Assembly (NCBI GenBank): GCA_051293835.1
Contig: JBPKMA010000006.1
Coordinates: forward strand, 124,001-188,000
DNA length: 64,000 nt
Reading direction: 5' to 3'
DNA from: DATLZU01 sp051293835
GTDB lineage: Bacteria > Nitrospirota > Nitrospiria > Nitrospirales > Nitrospiraceae
A program made the translations under genes and the position numbers. Below are positions 42,450 through 51,269 of this stretch, in pieces (within the stretch, counting starts at the first letter, position 1; each line of letters starts with the position of its first letter). The notes below the pieces were generated by a model. The model had not been told where the DNA came from. It saw only the letters and a list, made by a program, of their open reading frames with translations, and did not search any database.

Positions 42450-45086
42450 ATGGATGTGATCGCCACGCACAGCAATGCCGACTTCGACGGTCTGGCCTCC
42501 ATGGTGGCGGCGCGAAAACTGTTTCCGGGCGCCAAGCCGGTTCTGCCGGCCGGGGCGCAAGAAACGGTGCGCAATTTCCTGGCCGTTCACGATCTGGGCC
42601 TTACCAAACTGAAAGACCTTGATATCAATCAAGTCAGCCGTCTGATTCTGGTTGATACCCAGGACCCTTCCCGCCTCGGTCCCCTCAAATCCTGCATCGA
42701 AAACCCGGCCGTGGAAGTAGTGGTCTATGACCACCACTGTGAGCCGGAGTCGGCCTGCGCCGGCCGTTCCGCACAGTCGGTCATCGAACCGGTCGGCGCG
42801 ACGACGACGATTCTCGTCGAGCAGCTTCGGCAGCGTCACATAGCGATTACGCCGTTTGAGGCGACCGTGCTGGCGTTGGGCTTGTATGAAGAGACCGGCT
42901 CGCTGATGTTCATCTCCACGACACCACGCGATCTGTACGCGGCGGCCTACGTCTTGCGGGCCGGTGCAGACCTGAATGTAGTGTCGGACATGCTACGGCG
43001 CCCGTTGGACCCGGACGAGGTCGCGCTGCTCAACGATCTGTTGCGGTCGAGCGAAACCTATTATCTGGAAGGTCGCAAGGTCCTCGTCGCGTCCAGCGCC
43101 TACGACCGGTACCGGGGCGATCTGGCAGGACTAGTGCACAAGCTGGCGGAGTTAGAGGGGTTGGACGCAGTGGTGGCGGTGTTCGCGATGGAGGACAAGG
43201 TGCAGGTGATCGGACGCAGCCGCCGTCCGGAAATCGATGTGAGCTGGATCGCCCGGGAATTCGGCGGGGGCGGGCACGCGGTCGCCGCGGCGGCGAGTGT
43301 CAAAGGGAAGACCTTGGTCGAGGTGAGAGAGCGGGTCGTCCAGTTGCTCACCGAACGGTATCGCCCCACCCTGTTGGCAAAAGACGTGATGACCAAGCCG
43401 GTCCAATCGATCGGCATGGATGCCACGATCGCCGAAACCGAGACGTGCCTGACCAAATACGGCGTCAACGTGTTGCCTGTGCTGGACGGGAAGGAACGCT
43501 ATCGAGGGCTAATCAGCCGCGAGATCGTGCAGAAAGCGCTGTTCCACGGATTGGCGGATGCGCCGGTCGAACAGTTCATGCAATCCGATGCCTATACCGC
43601 CGAGCCGGACACGCCGTTCCACGAGATTCAGACCCGCATGATCGAGCAGAACCAACGGTTCGTGCCGATCCTCTCCGGTGGCAAGGTGGTCGGGGTGATC
43701 ACCAGAACCGATCTGCTGCGCGCGCTGCATGAGGACATCCTCGCCGGCGCCCCACCCAAGGCCAAGGATGCGGAGACGGCTGGTCCCGGGGTGACGTTCC
43801 GGCGAAACGTCGCCGGGATGTTGGAAGCCAAGCTGCCGTCCCACTTGGTGGGGTTGCTCAAGCAAGCGGGAGAACTCGCCGACCGGCTGGATGTGTCGGC
43901 CTACGTGGTGGGTGGGTTCGTCCGGGACCTGTTGCTCGGCATCGCAAATCTCGACGTGGATCTGGTCATCGAAGGTGACGGGATCGCGTTCGCCCGTGCG
44001 TTGGCACGGATGAATGGCGGGCGGGTTAAGACCCATGAACGATTTGGCACCGCTGTGGTGATCTGGCCGGACGGATTCAAAGTCGACGTCGCAACGGCCC
44101 GCACGGAATATTACGAGTACCCGACGGCCCTGCCCACGGTTGAGCGGAGCTCGATCAAAAAGGACCTTTATCGGCGGGACTTCACGATCAACACGCTGGC
44201 GATCCGGCTCAATTCCCGTTCGTTCGGTCAGTTGGTCGACTTCTACGGCGGCCAACGGGACCTCAAAGAGCGGACGATCCGCGTCTTACACGGGTTGAGT
44301 TTCGTTGAGGATCCGACGCGCGTCTTCCGTGCGATCCGGTTTGAACTGCGGTTTGGATTTCATGTGGGGAAAGAAACGCTGGCGCTTATCAAGGGCGCGG
44401 TGAAGATGGACCTCTTTCACCGGCTGTCTGGCCACCGGCTGCTCGACGAACTCAAGCTCTTGTTTTCCGAGCGGGAGCTGCGCCGCGCGGTGAGCCGGAT
44501 GGCCGAATTGGATCTGCTGCGCTTCATTCATCCCAAGCTTTCCTGGTCACTGCGGCTGGATGAGTTGCTCGCCGGCGTGGAGGAAGCGCTCGATTGGTAT
44601 CGCCTGCTCTATCTGGATCGGCCGATGCACTCCTGGCTGGTGTGTATGATGGCGCTCCTGGACGTGCTGCCGGGTCGCGCGGTCTCGGACCTGCTCAAAC
44701 GGTTCCCGTTCACGGAGCAGGAAGCTGAGAAACTCAAGGCAGCGCGGTTCGCTTTGCGCGCGCTGCAGAGACGGTTGGCGAAGCAGCCGCCCCCGCGCCC
44801 GGCCGAGACCATGCGGCTGCTGACGGGGCTCGCCGACGAAACGCTGATTTTCATCATGGCCAAGGACAAGTCGGAGTCGGTGAAGCGTCAGGTCTCTGCC
44901 TATCTCACAACCTACCGGCATGTGAAACCGGCGCTCACCGGCCGCGATCTCCAGGCGATGGGCCTCAAACCTGGCCCGCTCTACCGGAAAATTCTCGATG
45001 CGCTCCTGGATGCCCGCCTGAACGGCGACGTCAACACGGAAGCGGAAGAACGGGAACTGGCGAAACGGCTAGCCGGTTGCTCGTGA
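42450..45086 (+). CDS. tRNA nucleotidyltransferase (A-/CCA-adding) with N-terminal DHH and CBS domains
   Basis: 878 residues. Residues 1-310: DHH/DHHA1 phosphoesterase-like (MDVIATHSNADFDGLASMVA, LILVDTQDPSRLG, VVVYDHHCEPESA, then REFGGGGHAVAAAASVKGKT). Residues about 310-435: two CBS domains (MTKPVQSIGMDATIAETETC, MQSDAYTAEPDTPFHEIQTR). From about 470: the poly(A) polymerase/CCA head and neck (YVVGGFVRDLLLG, LDVDLVIEGDGIAFARA, KKDLYRRDFTINTLAIRLNS, then DPTRVFRAIRFELRFGFHVG). This architecture is known for A-adding enzymes in organisms with split CC- and A-adding activities, such as Aquifex. Whether a separate CC-adding enzyme exists cannot be seen here. The gene is intact. Confidence 0.88.
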   Translation: MDVIATHSNADFDGLASMVAARKLFPGAKPVLPAGAQETVRNFLAVHDLGLTKLKDLDINQVSRLILVDTQDPSRLGPLKSCIENPAVEVVVYDHHCEPESACAGRSAQSVIEPVGATTTILVEQLRQRHIAITPFEATVLALGLYEETGSLMFISTTPRDLYAAAYVLRAGADLNVVSDMLRRPLDPDEVALLNDLLRSSETYYLEGRKVLVASSAYDRYRGDLAGLVHKLAELEGLDAVVAVFAMEDKVQVIGRSRRPEIDVSWIAREFGGGGHAVAAAASVKGKTLVEVRERVVQLLTERYRPTLLAKDVMTKPVQSIGMDATIAETETCLTKYGVNVLPVLDGKERYRGLISREIVQKALFHGLADAPVEQFMQSDAYTAEPDTPFHEIQTRMIEQNQRFVPILSGGKVVGVITRTDLLRALHEDILAGAPPKAKDAETAGPGVTFRRNVAGMLEAKLPSHLVGLLKQAGELADRLDVSAYVVGGFVRDLLLGIANLDVDLVIEGDGIAFARALARMNGGRVKTHERFGTAVVIWPDGFKVDVATARTEYYEYPTALPTVERSSIKKDLYRRDFTINTLAIRLNSRSFGQLVDFYGGQRDLKERTIRVLHGLSFVEDPTRVFRAIRFELRFGFHVGKETLALIKGAVKMDLFHRLSGHRLLDELKLLFSERELRRAVSRMAELDLLRFIHPKLSWSLRLDELLAGVEEALDWYRLLYLDRPMHSWLVCMMALLDVLPGRAVSDLLKRFPFTEQEAEKLKAARFALRALQRRLAKQPPPRPAETMRLLTGLADETLIFIMAKDKSESVKRQVSAYLTTYRHVKPALTGRDLQAMGLKPGPLYRKILDALLDARLNGDVNTEAEERELAKRLAGCS

Positions 45087-45145
45087 AGCGTGAACCGAAA
45101 CAGTTGTGGTGGAGAGTGTTCGTTTGAAGTGCAAATGACGATAGG

Positions 45146-45757
45146 CTACAACGACGCCAGTCGCCGATCCTGTTCCATCTTGCCAAACAGGTCATTCAAC
45201 GCGGCGTGCACAGCCCGGTTGACCGGCCGTTTGTCGTCGTCTTTGCCGCCTCGCGCCACTTCGCCGACCGCTTTGCCGAACCCGCTATAGCTCTTCAGGA
45301 GACGGCCGTTCCGCGGATCTTTGAAAAAGGCATCGACTCGGGCGGCATAGATGTAGTTGAAATCGAAGGCTTGGCTGGGATCGATGTAAATGGTACCCCA
45401 TAGCTCCAGGTCGAGGTCCGCCACGCCCTCCTTGACAACCCGGCGGAATGTCTGTCGGGCAGCCACGTACTGAAAGATCGCCGTTGCCCACTGCTCCCGA
45501 GGCGAAACCAACGAGTCGACTGGACTAAGGACATGGTTCTGCAATCCGGGATCGGCGATCATCGTGGCGCCCGGCTCGACGATGAATGCGCCCAGAGGTC
45601 CGAGCTTGAGTTTGACCGAATAGGGGAGTTGGTGGGGAGTCGCCACGACGGGAGCGGGATCGAACGGGATTGTCGCACAGCCACCGAGCGGGCCGATCAG
45701 CAACGGCGCCAGAAGAAGGGGAAGGGCCACGTTGAAACGCGAGAGTCGAGCCGCCAT
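45146..45757 (-). CDS. Lipoprotein of unknown function
   Basis: 203 residues from ATG 45757: a leader with lipobox LIGPLGGCATIPF, then a beta-rich domain (YSVKLKLGPLGAFIVEPGAT, QTFRRVVKEGVADLDLELWG, TIYIDPSQAFDFNYIYAARV and KSYSGFGKAVGEVARGGKDD). It resembles exported proteins that report or bind cell-envelope ligands, but no family name is certain. It is convergent with the tRNA nucleotidyltransferase gene, leaving a 59-bp gap. An upstream in-frame start would add 16 residues and spoil the leader. Confidence 0.7.
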   Translation of the reverse strand: MAARLSRFNVALPLLLAPLLIGPLGGCATIPFDPAPVVATPHQLPYSVKLKLGPLGAFIVEPGATMIADPGLQNHVLSPVDSLVSPREQWATAIFQYVAARQTFRRVVKEGVADLDLELWGTIYIDPSQAFDFNYIYAARVDAFFKDPRNGRLLKSYSGFGKAVGEVARGGKDDDKRPVNRAVHAALNDLFGKMEQDRRLASL

Positions 45758-45862
45758 GTTTTTTACCCTCGTTGCCGGTGTCGAGGGTATTTTTACTCTA
45801 CACACCGACAGAGGCTGGCTTCAAGATGGGTGTCGGTACGGGCGACGCGGACGGTGAAGCAG

Positions 45863-46573
45863 TTATTCTTTTTCTTTACGGTCTTGCTCGTCTTTCTCGT
45901 TGGGCCGGGGCGAAGACGCTGACACTTCGCTGGGGTGAAGCAGCGTGATGGCTGCCTGGCTCTCGTGGTCCGGCTGAATTAGAGCGTACAACGGATAGAG
46001 TTGGGGAATCTCCTGCGGCGGAATCGCCAGCAAAGCCGGAAAACCAATCAACGGCGAGACCACCTGGATCGTCTCGAAGCGGAGACGAAGGGCCATCAGG
46101 ACATCGCGGACGCGACCTTCGATCAGGGGTTCGGGAACCTGATCAGAGGCGGTGATGGCCATCTGCCACAGCGTACGGGTAAGCGCGACCGGATAGGAGA
46201 ACCCGAGCCGCCGTGCAATCGGCGTCACGTCGATCAAAGCGCCGGATTTCAACGCTTCTTCTCTGGTCAACTGAGTGGCGGGAGGCGGCGCATGATGCGG
46301 CGCGCCTGCGCCTGGCGATGGCTGGGAAAGAAGCGCAGGCGGAGATTCGTGCGGCTTCGGACGCGCCGCATGGCGCCGACCTTCCGCAGCGGCGCGCTCG
46401 ATCCGCTCGATTTCGTCCAACTCGGCTGGCCGCGGCAGCACCTTGAGCAGACCCTCATAGACGGCGCGGGCTGAGGCGGACCAGCGAGGATTGAACGGCC
46501 GGCCGCTGAACGCCGCCTCGGCGGCCGCTCGTTCGTCGGGCGTCAGCAGCCGTTCTGTCGGGCGCTCCTGCAT
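45863..46573 (-). CDS. DUF6573-like hypothetical protein
   Basis: 236 residues. The N-terminus is charged and Ala/Arg-rich with a Pro-rich linker. The C-terminal half holds ALIDVTPIARRLGFSYPVAL, RTLWQMAITASDQVP, VRDVLMALRLRFETIQVVSP and GFPALLAIPPQEIPQLYPLY. The string LIDVTPIARRLGFSYPVALT is typical of DUF6573-type cytosolic proteins. No membrane segment. It lies 46 bp after the stop of pxpC on the same strand and may be at the end of that transcript; a link with the pathway is not evident. Confidence 0.6.
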   Translation of the reverse strand: MQERPTERLLTPDERAAAEAAFSGRPFNPRWSASARAVYEGLLKVLPRPAELDEIERIERAAAEGRRHAARPKPHESPPALLSQPSPGAGAPHHAPPPATQLTREEALKSGALIDVTPIARRLGFSYPVALTRTLWQMAITASDQVPEPLIEGRVRDVLMALRLRFETIQVVSPLIGFPALLAIPPQEIPQLYPLYALIQPDHESQAAITLLHPSEVSASSPRPNEKDEQDRKEKE

Positions 46574-46618
46574 ACCGGCCAGATAGCGCAGGAGCCAAGG
46601 AAGTCAAGGTCCCTCGCC

Positions 46619-47593
46619 TCAGGTCCGGTCCCCAACCGGAGGGAGCAGTCGATTCAGATCGGCACGCTGGGTACGGGCGATCGCCTGCGCATCGGCGGCC
46701 TCTACCGGGGAGAACCCGATCGTGTCACCGGGGATGAGCTGCGCAGCCAAGGGCAGGTCGGCCGAGATGACGACGGCGATCTGCGGATAGCCGCCGGTCG
46801 TCTGGCAGTCGACCATCAGGAGGATGGGTTGCTGATTCGGCGGCACCTGGATCGCCCCGGGCGCCGTCGCGTCGGACACCATCTCTGGCAGACCGGAGTG
46901 GGGAAGCGCCGGGCCCGCCAGTCGGTAGCCCATGCGGTCCGAGTCGGGCGAGATGCTGTAGCGCCGGCTGCTCAACGTTTCGAGGGCTTGGGTGGTGAAC
47001 GCGTCCTGCTGAGGGCCGAAGAGGACGCGGACAGTGGGAGCGGAGCTGTAGCGCGGGCGCATAGAGTCGGGAACCGAGCGGCCGGCGAGATCGCGCCAAC
47101 CGGCCGACGGCTCCCCTCCAATCAACACGTCGCCCTTCACCAGGGCGCGTCCCTCTATGCCGCCAGTCCGACTGCGGAGATGGGTGGAGCGACTACCGAG
47201 CACCAACGGGATGTCGAGACCGCCGGCTATGGCGAGATAGGCCCTCGCGCCGGTCCGGCGCTGGCCGAAGGTCAGGACATTCCCGGCCCGCACGGCGACG
47301 GCGGTCCAAAGAGGCAAAACCGCACCGTCCATTACTGGCGACAGGTCCGCTCCGGTGACGGCGATTAGCGCGTCGGTTTCGAAGCGCAGCTCGGGGCCCA
47401 GGATCGTAATTTCCAGGCCAGCGGCATGATCGGGATTGCCGACGAGCCGGTTGGCGACCCGAAGTGCGAGGTGATCCATCGCACCGGCAAGGGGCATACC
47501 GTAGCGTCTGAAACCGTAGCGACCCAGGTCCTGCACCGTCGTCAGGAGACCGGGTCGGATGACGCGCAAGGCGGCCCGTTCAGACTTGGACAT
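46619..47593 (-). CDS. pxpC: 5-oxoprolinase subunit C (biotin-dependent carboxyltransferase family)
   Basis: 324 residues of the PxpC/KipA family: VIRPGLLTTVQDLGRYGFRR, GMPLAGAMDHLALRVANRLV, LEITILGPELRFETDALIAV, RARAYLAIAGG-type GARAYLAIAGGLDIPLVLGS and LLMVDCQTTGGYPQIAVVIS. With PxpB it forms the ATP-dependent complex that opens 5-oxoproline (pyroglutamate) to glutamate together with PxpA. The start at 47593 overlaps the pxpA end by 14 bp. Length and motifs are normal. Confidence 0.9.
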   Translation of the reverse strand: MSKSERAALRVIRPGLLTTVQDLGRYGFRRYGMPLAGAMDHLALRVANRLVGNPDHAAGLEITILGPELRFETDALIAVTGADLSPVMDGAVLPLWTAVAVRAGNVLTFGQRRTGARAYLAIAGGLDIPLVLGSRSTHLRSRTGGIEGRALVKGDVLIGGEPSAGWRDLAGRSVPDSMRPRYSSAPTVRVLFGPQQDAFTTQALETLSSRRYSISPDSDRMGYRLAGPALPHSGLPEMVSDATAPGAIQVPPNQQPILLMVDCQTTGGYPQIAVVISADLPLAAQLIPGDTIGFSPVEAADAQAIARTQRADLNRLLPPVGDRT

Positions 47594-48353
47594 CGGTCAG
47601 GCGGGCTATGCGGATGCCGGCGTCGGTGAGCGCGTTTCGGACCGCGCGAGCCAACCGGTCCGCGCCGGGCGTATCTCCGTGCAGGCAAAGGGTGTCAACG
47701 CGCAGGCGAATCGGAGAACCATCCAGACTTGGCACGATGCCGTCCCGCGCGAGGCTCACCGCACGGGCGACGACTGTGGCTTCGTCGTAAATGAGCGCTC
47801 CGGGCTGATCTCGCGGCACGAGCGAGCCGTCTACCTGGTAAGCGCGATCGACGAAGGCCTCTTCCGCCGTGGCGAGGCCGGCCGCTTGGCCGGCAGCGAT
47901 CAACTGCGAGCCGGCGAGTCCCACCAGGATCAGGCGCCGATCGGCCGTCGCGACCGCCCGCGCGACGGCATCGGCCAACCGGCGATCGCGGGCCGCCATC
48001 GTATAGAGCGCACCGTGCGGCTTCACATGCACCAGACGCGCGCCTGCCAACGCGCAGATGCCTGCCAGCGCGCCGATCTGGTAGGCAATCAAATTTTCCA
48101 CGTGGGCCTGAGTGAGGGAGCGCTCGCGGCGCCCCTGTCCGTCCCGATCGCGCAGGCCGGGATGGGCGCCGATCGCGACCTCATGGGCCAACGCCAGGTG
48201 CACCGTTCGCCGCATGAGGTCCGGATCGCCGGCGTGAACGCCGCAGGCGATATTCACCGAGGTGACGTGCGCCAACACACGGGCCTCAACTTCCAATCGA
48301 GCCGGCTCGACCGCTTCACCCACATCGCAGTTCAGATCGATCGTTCTTGTCAA
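47580..48353 (-). CDS. pxpA: 5-oxoprolinase subunit A (LamB/YcsF family)
   Basis: 257 residues: IDLNCDVGEAVEPARLEVEA, SVNIACGVHAGDPDLMRRTV, AIGAHPGLRDRDGQGRRE, VHVKPHGALYTMAARDRRLA and LCLHGDTPGADRLARAVRN. These include the conserved Asp/His metal-binding residues of the YcsF fold. PxpA supplies the hydrolytic subunit for 5-oxoproline cleavage. The start appears to be TTG (48351-48353), overlapping the TGA of pxpB, so translation is coupled. The usual order A-B-C is here B-A-C. Confidence 0.9.
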   Translation of the reverse strand: MTRTIDLNCDVGEAVEPARLEVEARVLAHVTSVNIACGVHAGDPDLMRRTVHLALAHEVAIGAHPGLRDRDGQGRRERSLTQAHVENLIAYQIGALAGICALAGARLVHVKPHGALYTMAARDRRLADAVARAVATADRRLILVGLAGSQLIAAGQAAGLATAEEAFVDRAYQVDGSLVPRDQPGALIYDEATVVARAVSLARDGIVPSLDGSPIRLRVDTLCLHGDTPGADRLARAVRNALTDAGIRIARLTDVQV

Positions 48354-49045
48354 CGGGTCAATTCCTCCTTCAGCCGCTCGAACTCTCGCTGATCGATGGG
48401 AACGAACCGGACCCGATCGCCCGGTTCCAACAGAAAGGGATTGGTCCGCGTCGGGTTGTACAGTGTCAGCGGCGTCCGCCCGATTATTCGCCAGCCACCT
48501 GGGCTGTCCTGCGGATAAATGCCGGTTTGCAGGCCTGCGATGCCGACCGATCCGGCCGGGACGTGGATACGGGGTTCAGGCAGACGCGGCGCGGCGATCG
48601 CCTCAGGGACCGGGCCGAGGTAAGGAAAGCCAGGACTGAACCCCAACATGTACACGCGATACTCGACGGAAGCGTGCAGGGCGATCACTTGTTCGACCGA
48701 AAGGCCGGCCCGCTCGGCCAAGGCGGGCAGGTCCGGTCCCGCCTCGCCGCCGTAGAAGACTGGGATCGTGACGGTGCGCCGCCCGCCGGCCGGCTCTGTC
48801 GGGAGGTCGCCAGTGAGAACTTTCAGCGCTTTCCGGAGCGAGGCGAGGTCCGTTTCCACCGGATCGATGTAGACCGCAGCCGACCGGTAAGTCGGTACGA
48901 CTTCAACGACGCCGGGAAGACGTGCGCGCTCGACGGCCCGAGCGAAACTCACTGCCCGGTCGTTAACAGCAGGGTCGATGGAGTCGCCGAACTCAACGAG
49001 AAATCCAACGTCTCCCAGCGGCAGAATGCACGGATCGTGTGGCAT
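48350..49045 (-). CDS. pxpB: 5-oxoprolinase subunit B (KipI family)
   Basis: 231 residues: CILPLGDVGFLVEFGDSIDP, VEVVPTYRSAAVYIDPVETD, TIPVFYGGEAGPDLPALAER, then VYMLGFSPGFPYLGPVPEAI and RIHVPAGSVGIAGLQTGIYP, QDSPGGWRIIGRTPLTLYNP. The GFSPGFPYLG and SPGGWxIIGRTPL blocks define the PxpB/KipI family. ATG 49045 is used; an alternative GTG three codons upstream overlaps the MFS stop codon. A longer upstream open frame overlaps the transporter gene and is not real. Confidence 0.9.
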   Translation of the reverse strand: MPHDPCILPLGDVGFLVEFGDSIDPAVNDRAVSFARAVERARLPGVVEVVPTYRSAAVYIDPVETDLASLRKALKVLTGDLPTEPAGGRRTVTIPVFYGGEAGPDLPALAERAGLSVEQVIALHASVEYRVYMLGFSPGFPYLGPVPEAIAAPRLPEPRIHVPAGSVGIAGLQTGIYPQDSPGGWRIIGRTPLTLYNPTRTNPFLLEPGDRVRFVPIDQREFERLKEELTR

Positions 49046-49050
49046 CGCGC

Positions 49051-50334
49051 TCACTCCGGCAATGGTTTCCCCCTGGTTTCCGGCGCCAACGGCAGCACCA
49101 GCAGCCCCACCAAATAGATCAGCGCCACGGTGCTCGCGGCTTTGCCGAAGGTCCCCATGGCGGTTACCAGAAAACCGGTGAGGAATGGCGCAACCGAAGC
49201 CAACACGCGACCGGCGTTGAAACAAAACCCCGCACCCGTCGCCCGCAGGCGGGTCGGGTAAAGTTCGGGAAGATAAATGGGAAAGCCGGTGAAGATGCCA
49301 TTGTTGAAGAATCCGAGGACTGGCAGCAGGGCCAAGACGTGGGGGTACACGTGTGGTGTGAGGAACACCACCGGCAACATCAACAGGCTGCCGGTGCACA
49401 TCAGCGCAAAGACCGGGCGGCGCCCGAATCGCTCGGCCAGCGGGCCGAAGCTCAGATATCCTCCCAAGGCTCCGACATTCAGCGCCATGATGGCGTAACT
49501 GACGTATTTGGCAAGCGCCGCGTGATCCAGCCCCTGCATATCGGGCAAGGTTCGGATCAGGGTGGGAGTCCAATTGGTGGCGCCCCAAAGGCCGAACACC
49601 GCGACAAACGCCAGGACCGATCCGACCAGCGTGGATCTCCGCAGGTTGGGGTGAAAAAGTTCCGGCAACTTGATCGTCGAGGCTGTCCCCGAGCGTCGCT
49701 CCAGCGTGCGTGCTTGTACCCACCGGTCCGGCTCCTTGACCCAAAGAAAGATCGCGATGCTGACGAATGCCGGGAAAACGCCGACCACGAAGAGCGCCCG
49801 CCAACCGTACTCACCCAGCCACAGATTGAACGCGGCAGCCAGGAAGAAGCCGACCGCCCAGGCGGATTGAAGGATGCCGGCTGCCTTGGCGCGTTTGTCC
49901 TCCGGCCATGATTCTGCGACGATCGCCGCGCCCGCCGCCCACTCGCCGCCGATGCCGAGCGCGGTCAGGAACCGGTAGAGCGCCAGGTGCCACCACTCCT
50001 GCGACAGCGCTGCTGCGCCGGTGAAGAGCGCATAGATGAGGATCGTCGCGATGAGCGTTTTCGTCCGGCCGACGAAGTCGGCGACGATCCCGAACAACAC
50101 GCCGCCGATCGCCCAGCCGATCAGGAAAATCGAAAAGATGATGCCGCCGTACCAACCGATCTGTTCCGCATCGACCGTGCCGGCCGGCGATCGGAGCAAT
50201 TCTTCGAGCGCCGGATGGAGGACAATGGCGTAGATCGTGGCATCCATCGAGTCGAATACCCATCCGAGCCAGGCCACAAACAGCACAAGCCATTGGTAGC
50301 GACTCACTCCTTCTCGCCACGCTCTCGCGGTCAT
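49051..50334 (-). CDS. MFS transporter (sugar/metabolite:H+ symporter type)
   Basis: 427 residues with about twelve helices. Motif A between TM2 and TM3 is GIVADFVGRTKTLIATI, the repeat in the second half is FGPLAERFGRRPVFALMCTG, and LYRFLTALGIGGEWAAGAAI with FPIYLPELYPTRLRATGAGF places it with the aromatic-acid/sialic-acid-type metabolite:H+ symporters. The stop abuts pxpB, so it probably imports 5-oxoproline or a related acid for the Pxp enzymes (inference). The start is ATG 50334 within AAGGAAGAAGGAATG; 29 upstream codons lack transporter character. Confidence 0.85.
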   Translation of the reverse strand: MTARAWREGVSRYQWLVLFVAWLGWVFDSMDATIYAIVLHPALEELLRSPAGTVDAEQIGWYGGIIFSIFLIGWAIGGVLFGIVADFVGRTKTLIATILIYALFTGAAALSQEWWHLALYRFLTALGIGGEWAAGAAIVAESWPEDKRAKAAGILQSAWAVGFFLAAAFNLWLGEYGWRALFVVGVFPAFVSIAIFLWVKEPDRWVQARTLERRSGTASTIKLPELFHPNLRRSTLVGSVLAFVAVFGLWGATNWTPTLIRTLPDMQGLDHAALAKYVSYAIMALNVGALGGYLSFGPLAERFGRRPVFALMCTGSLLMLPVVFLTPHVYPHVLALLPVLGFFNNGIFTGFPIYLPELYPTRLRATGAGFCFNAGRVLASVAPFLTGFLVTAMGTFGKAASTVALIYLVGLLVLPLAPETRGKPLPE

Positions 50335-50537
50335 TCCTTCTTCCTTGCACATGCGGGCGAGCGGCGAATGGTAAACAGTGGACAGCCGCAAATCCGCGCG
50401 CTCCCACGTTCCTGTCCGCATGGCTTTCGACTGTCGGCTACCGGCTATAAGCCGAGTCGACGCCGGGAGTCAAGGCGAGAATCAGGCCAGGGGGCTCGAT
50501 TGCCACTGCGAGCGAGTGTTATAGTCTCCACGCTGTC

Positions 50538-51176
50538 ATGCCGCGCATCGATTACTACCGAGTCCTGGGCGTCCCGCGCGAGGCCTCCGACGAGGACATC
50601 AAAAAAGCGTACCGCCGACTTGTCTTCCAGCATCATCCAGACCGGAATCCCGGAAAGGCCGATGCCGAAGCGAAGATCCGAGAGATCAACGAAGCCTACG
50701 AAGTCATCGGTGATCCGGAGAGCCGCCGGACCTACGACCGGCTCCGTTGGGGCGCGGAGCCGCGTGAGGAGGCCGTCGATCCGTCGCTCCTCCGCGAAGA
50801 GATGGAAAACAAACTGTTCGAGGAGGGGCGCAAGGAACTGTTCGCCGTCCTCATCAAGGATGTCCGACGGATCAAGACCGAACTGGCGCTCATCCGCGAA
50901 CGCACGGTGGCGGTGCAGGGGTACGACACGTTCCGCGAGGATCTCGTGGCGGATCGGGCGGCGGAAATCATGGAGGAGTTTCTGAGTCCGGAAATGGAGA
51001 ACCGCAAGAAGCGATTGGTGGATGTCGCGGTGCAGATGATGGCGACGCAGGGCGTGATCCAGAAAGGCGACGAGGGACAGGCCAGGGAGCTGCGGGGACG
51101 CTTTGAAGACATGATCCGCCGAGGCAGGATGAGCGGCTTCACCGCCGCGCTGGAATTGTTCTACCAGCGGCGGTGA
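50538..51176 (+). CDS. J-domain (DnaJ-like) protein
   Basis: 212 residues. The J domain occupies residues 1-70: DYYRVLGVPREASDEDIKKA, the HPD motif in FQHHPDRNPGKADAEAK and INEAYEVIGDPESRRTYDRL. The C-terminal 140 residues are charged and helical (ELFAVLIKDVRRIKTELALI, then RKKRLVDVAVQMMATQGVIQ) and lack the Gly/Phe and zinc-finger regions of DnaJ, so it is a type III/C co-chaperone of DnaK. No partner gene is adjacent. It is divergent from the MFS/pxp operon. Confidence 0.88.
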   Translation: MPRIDYYRVLGVPREASDEDIKKAYRRLVFQHHPDRNPGKADAEAKIREINEAYEVIGDPESRRTYDRLRWGAEPREEAVDPSLLREEMENKLFEEGRKELFAVLIKDVRRIKTELALIRERTVAVQGYDTFREDLVADRAAEIMEEFLSPEMENRKKRLVDVAVQMMATQGVIQKGDEGQARELRGRFEDMIRRGRMSGFTAALELFYQRR

Positions 51177-51188
51177 CGCTGCAATGCG

Positions 51189-51245
51189 GAATGAGGAATG
51201 TGGATTGAGGAATGTCCAGGATTGTGCACGTGCCGTTCCTCATTC
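51189..51245. repeat. Imperfect palindrome after the J-domain gene
   Basis: GAATGAGGAATGTGGATTG with AGGAATG, then CGTTCCTCATTCG on the other side, form an inverted repeat built from GAATGAGGAATG units. It may be a terminator-like or mobile palindromic element similar in design, but not in sequence, to those inside mod. Confidence 0.5.
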
Positions 51246-51269
51246 GTCATCTCTTCTTCCCATTGTCGT

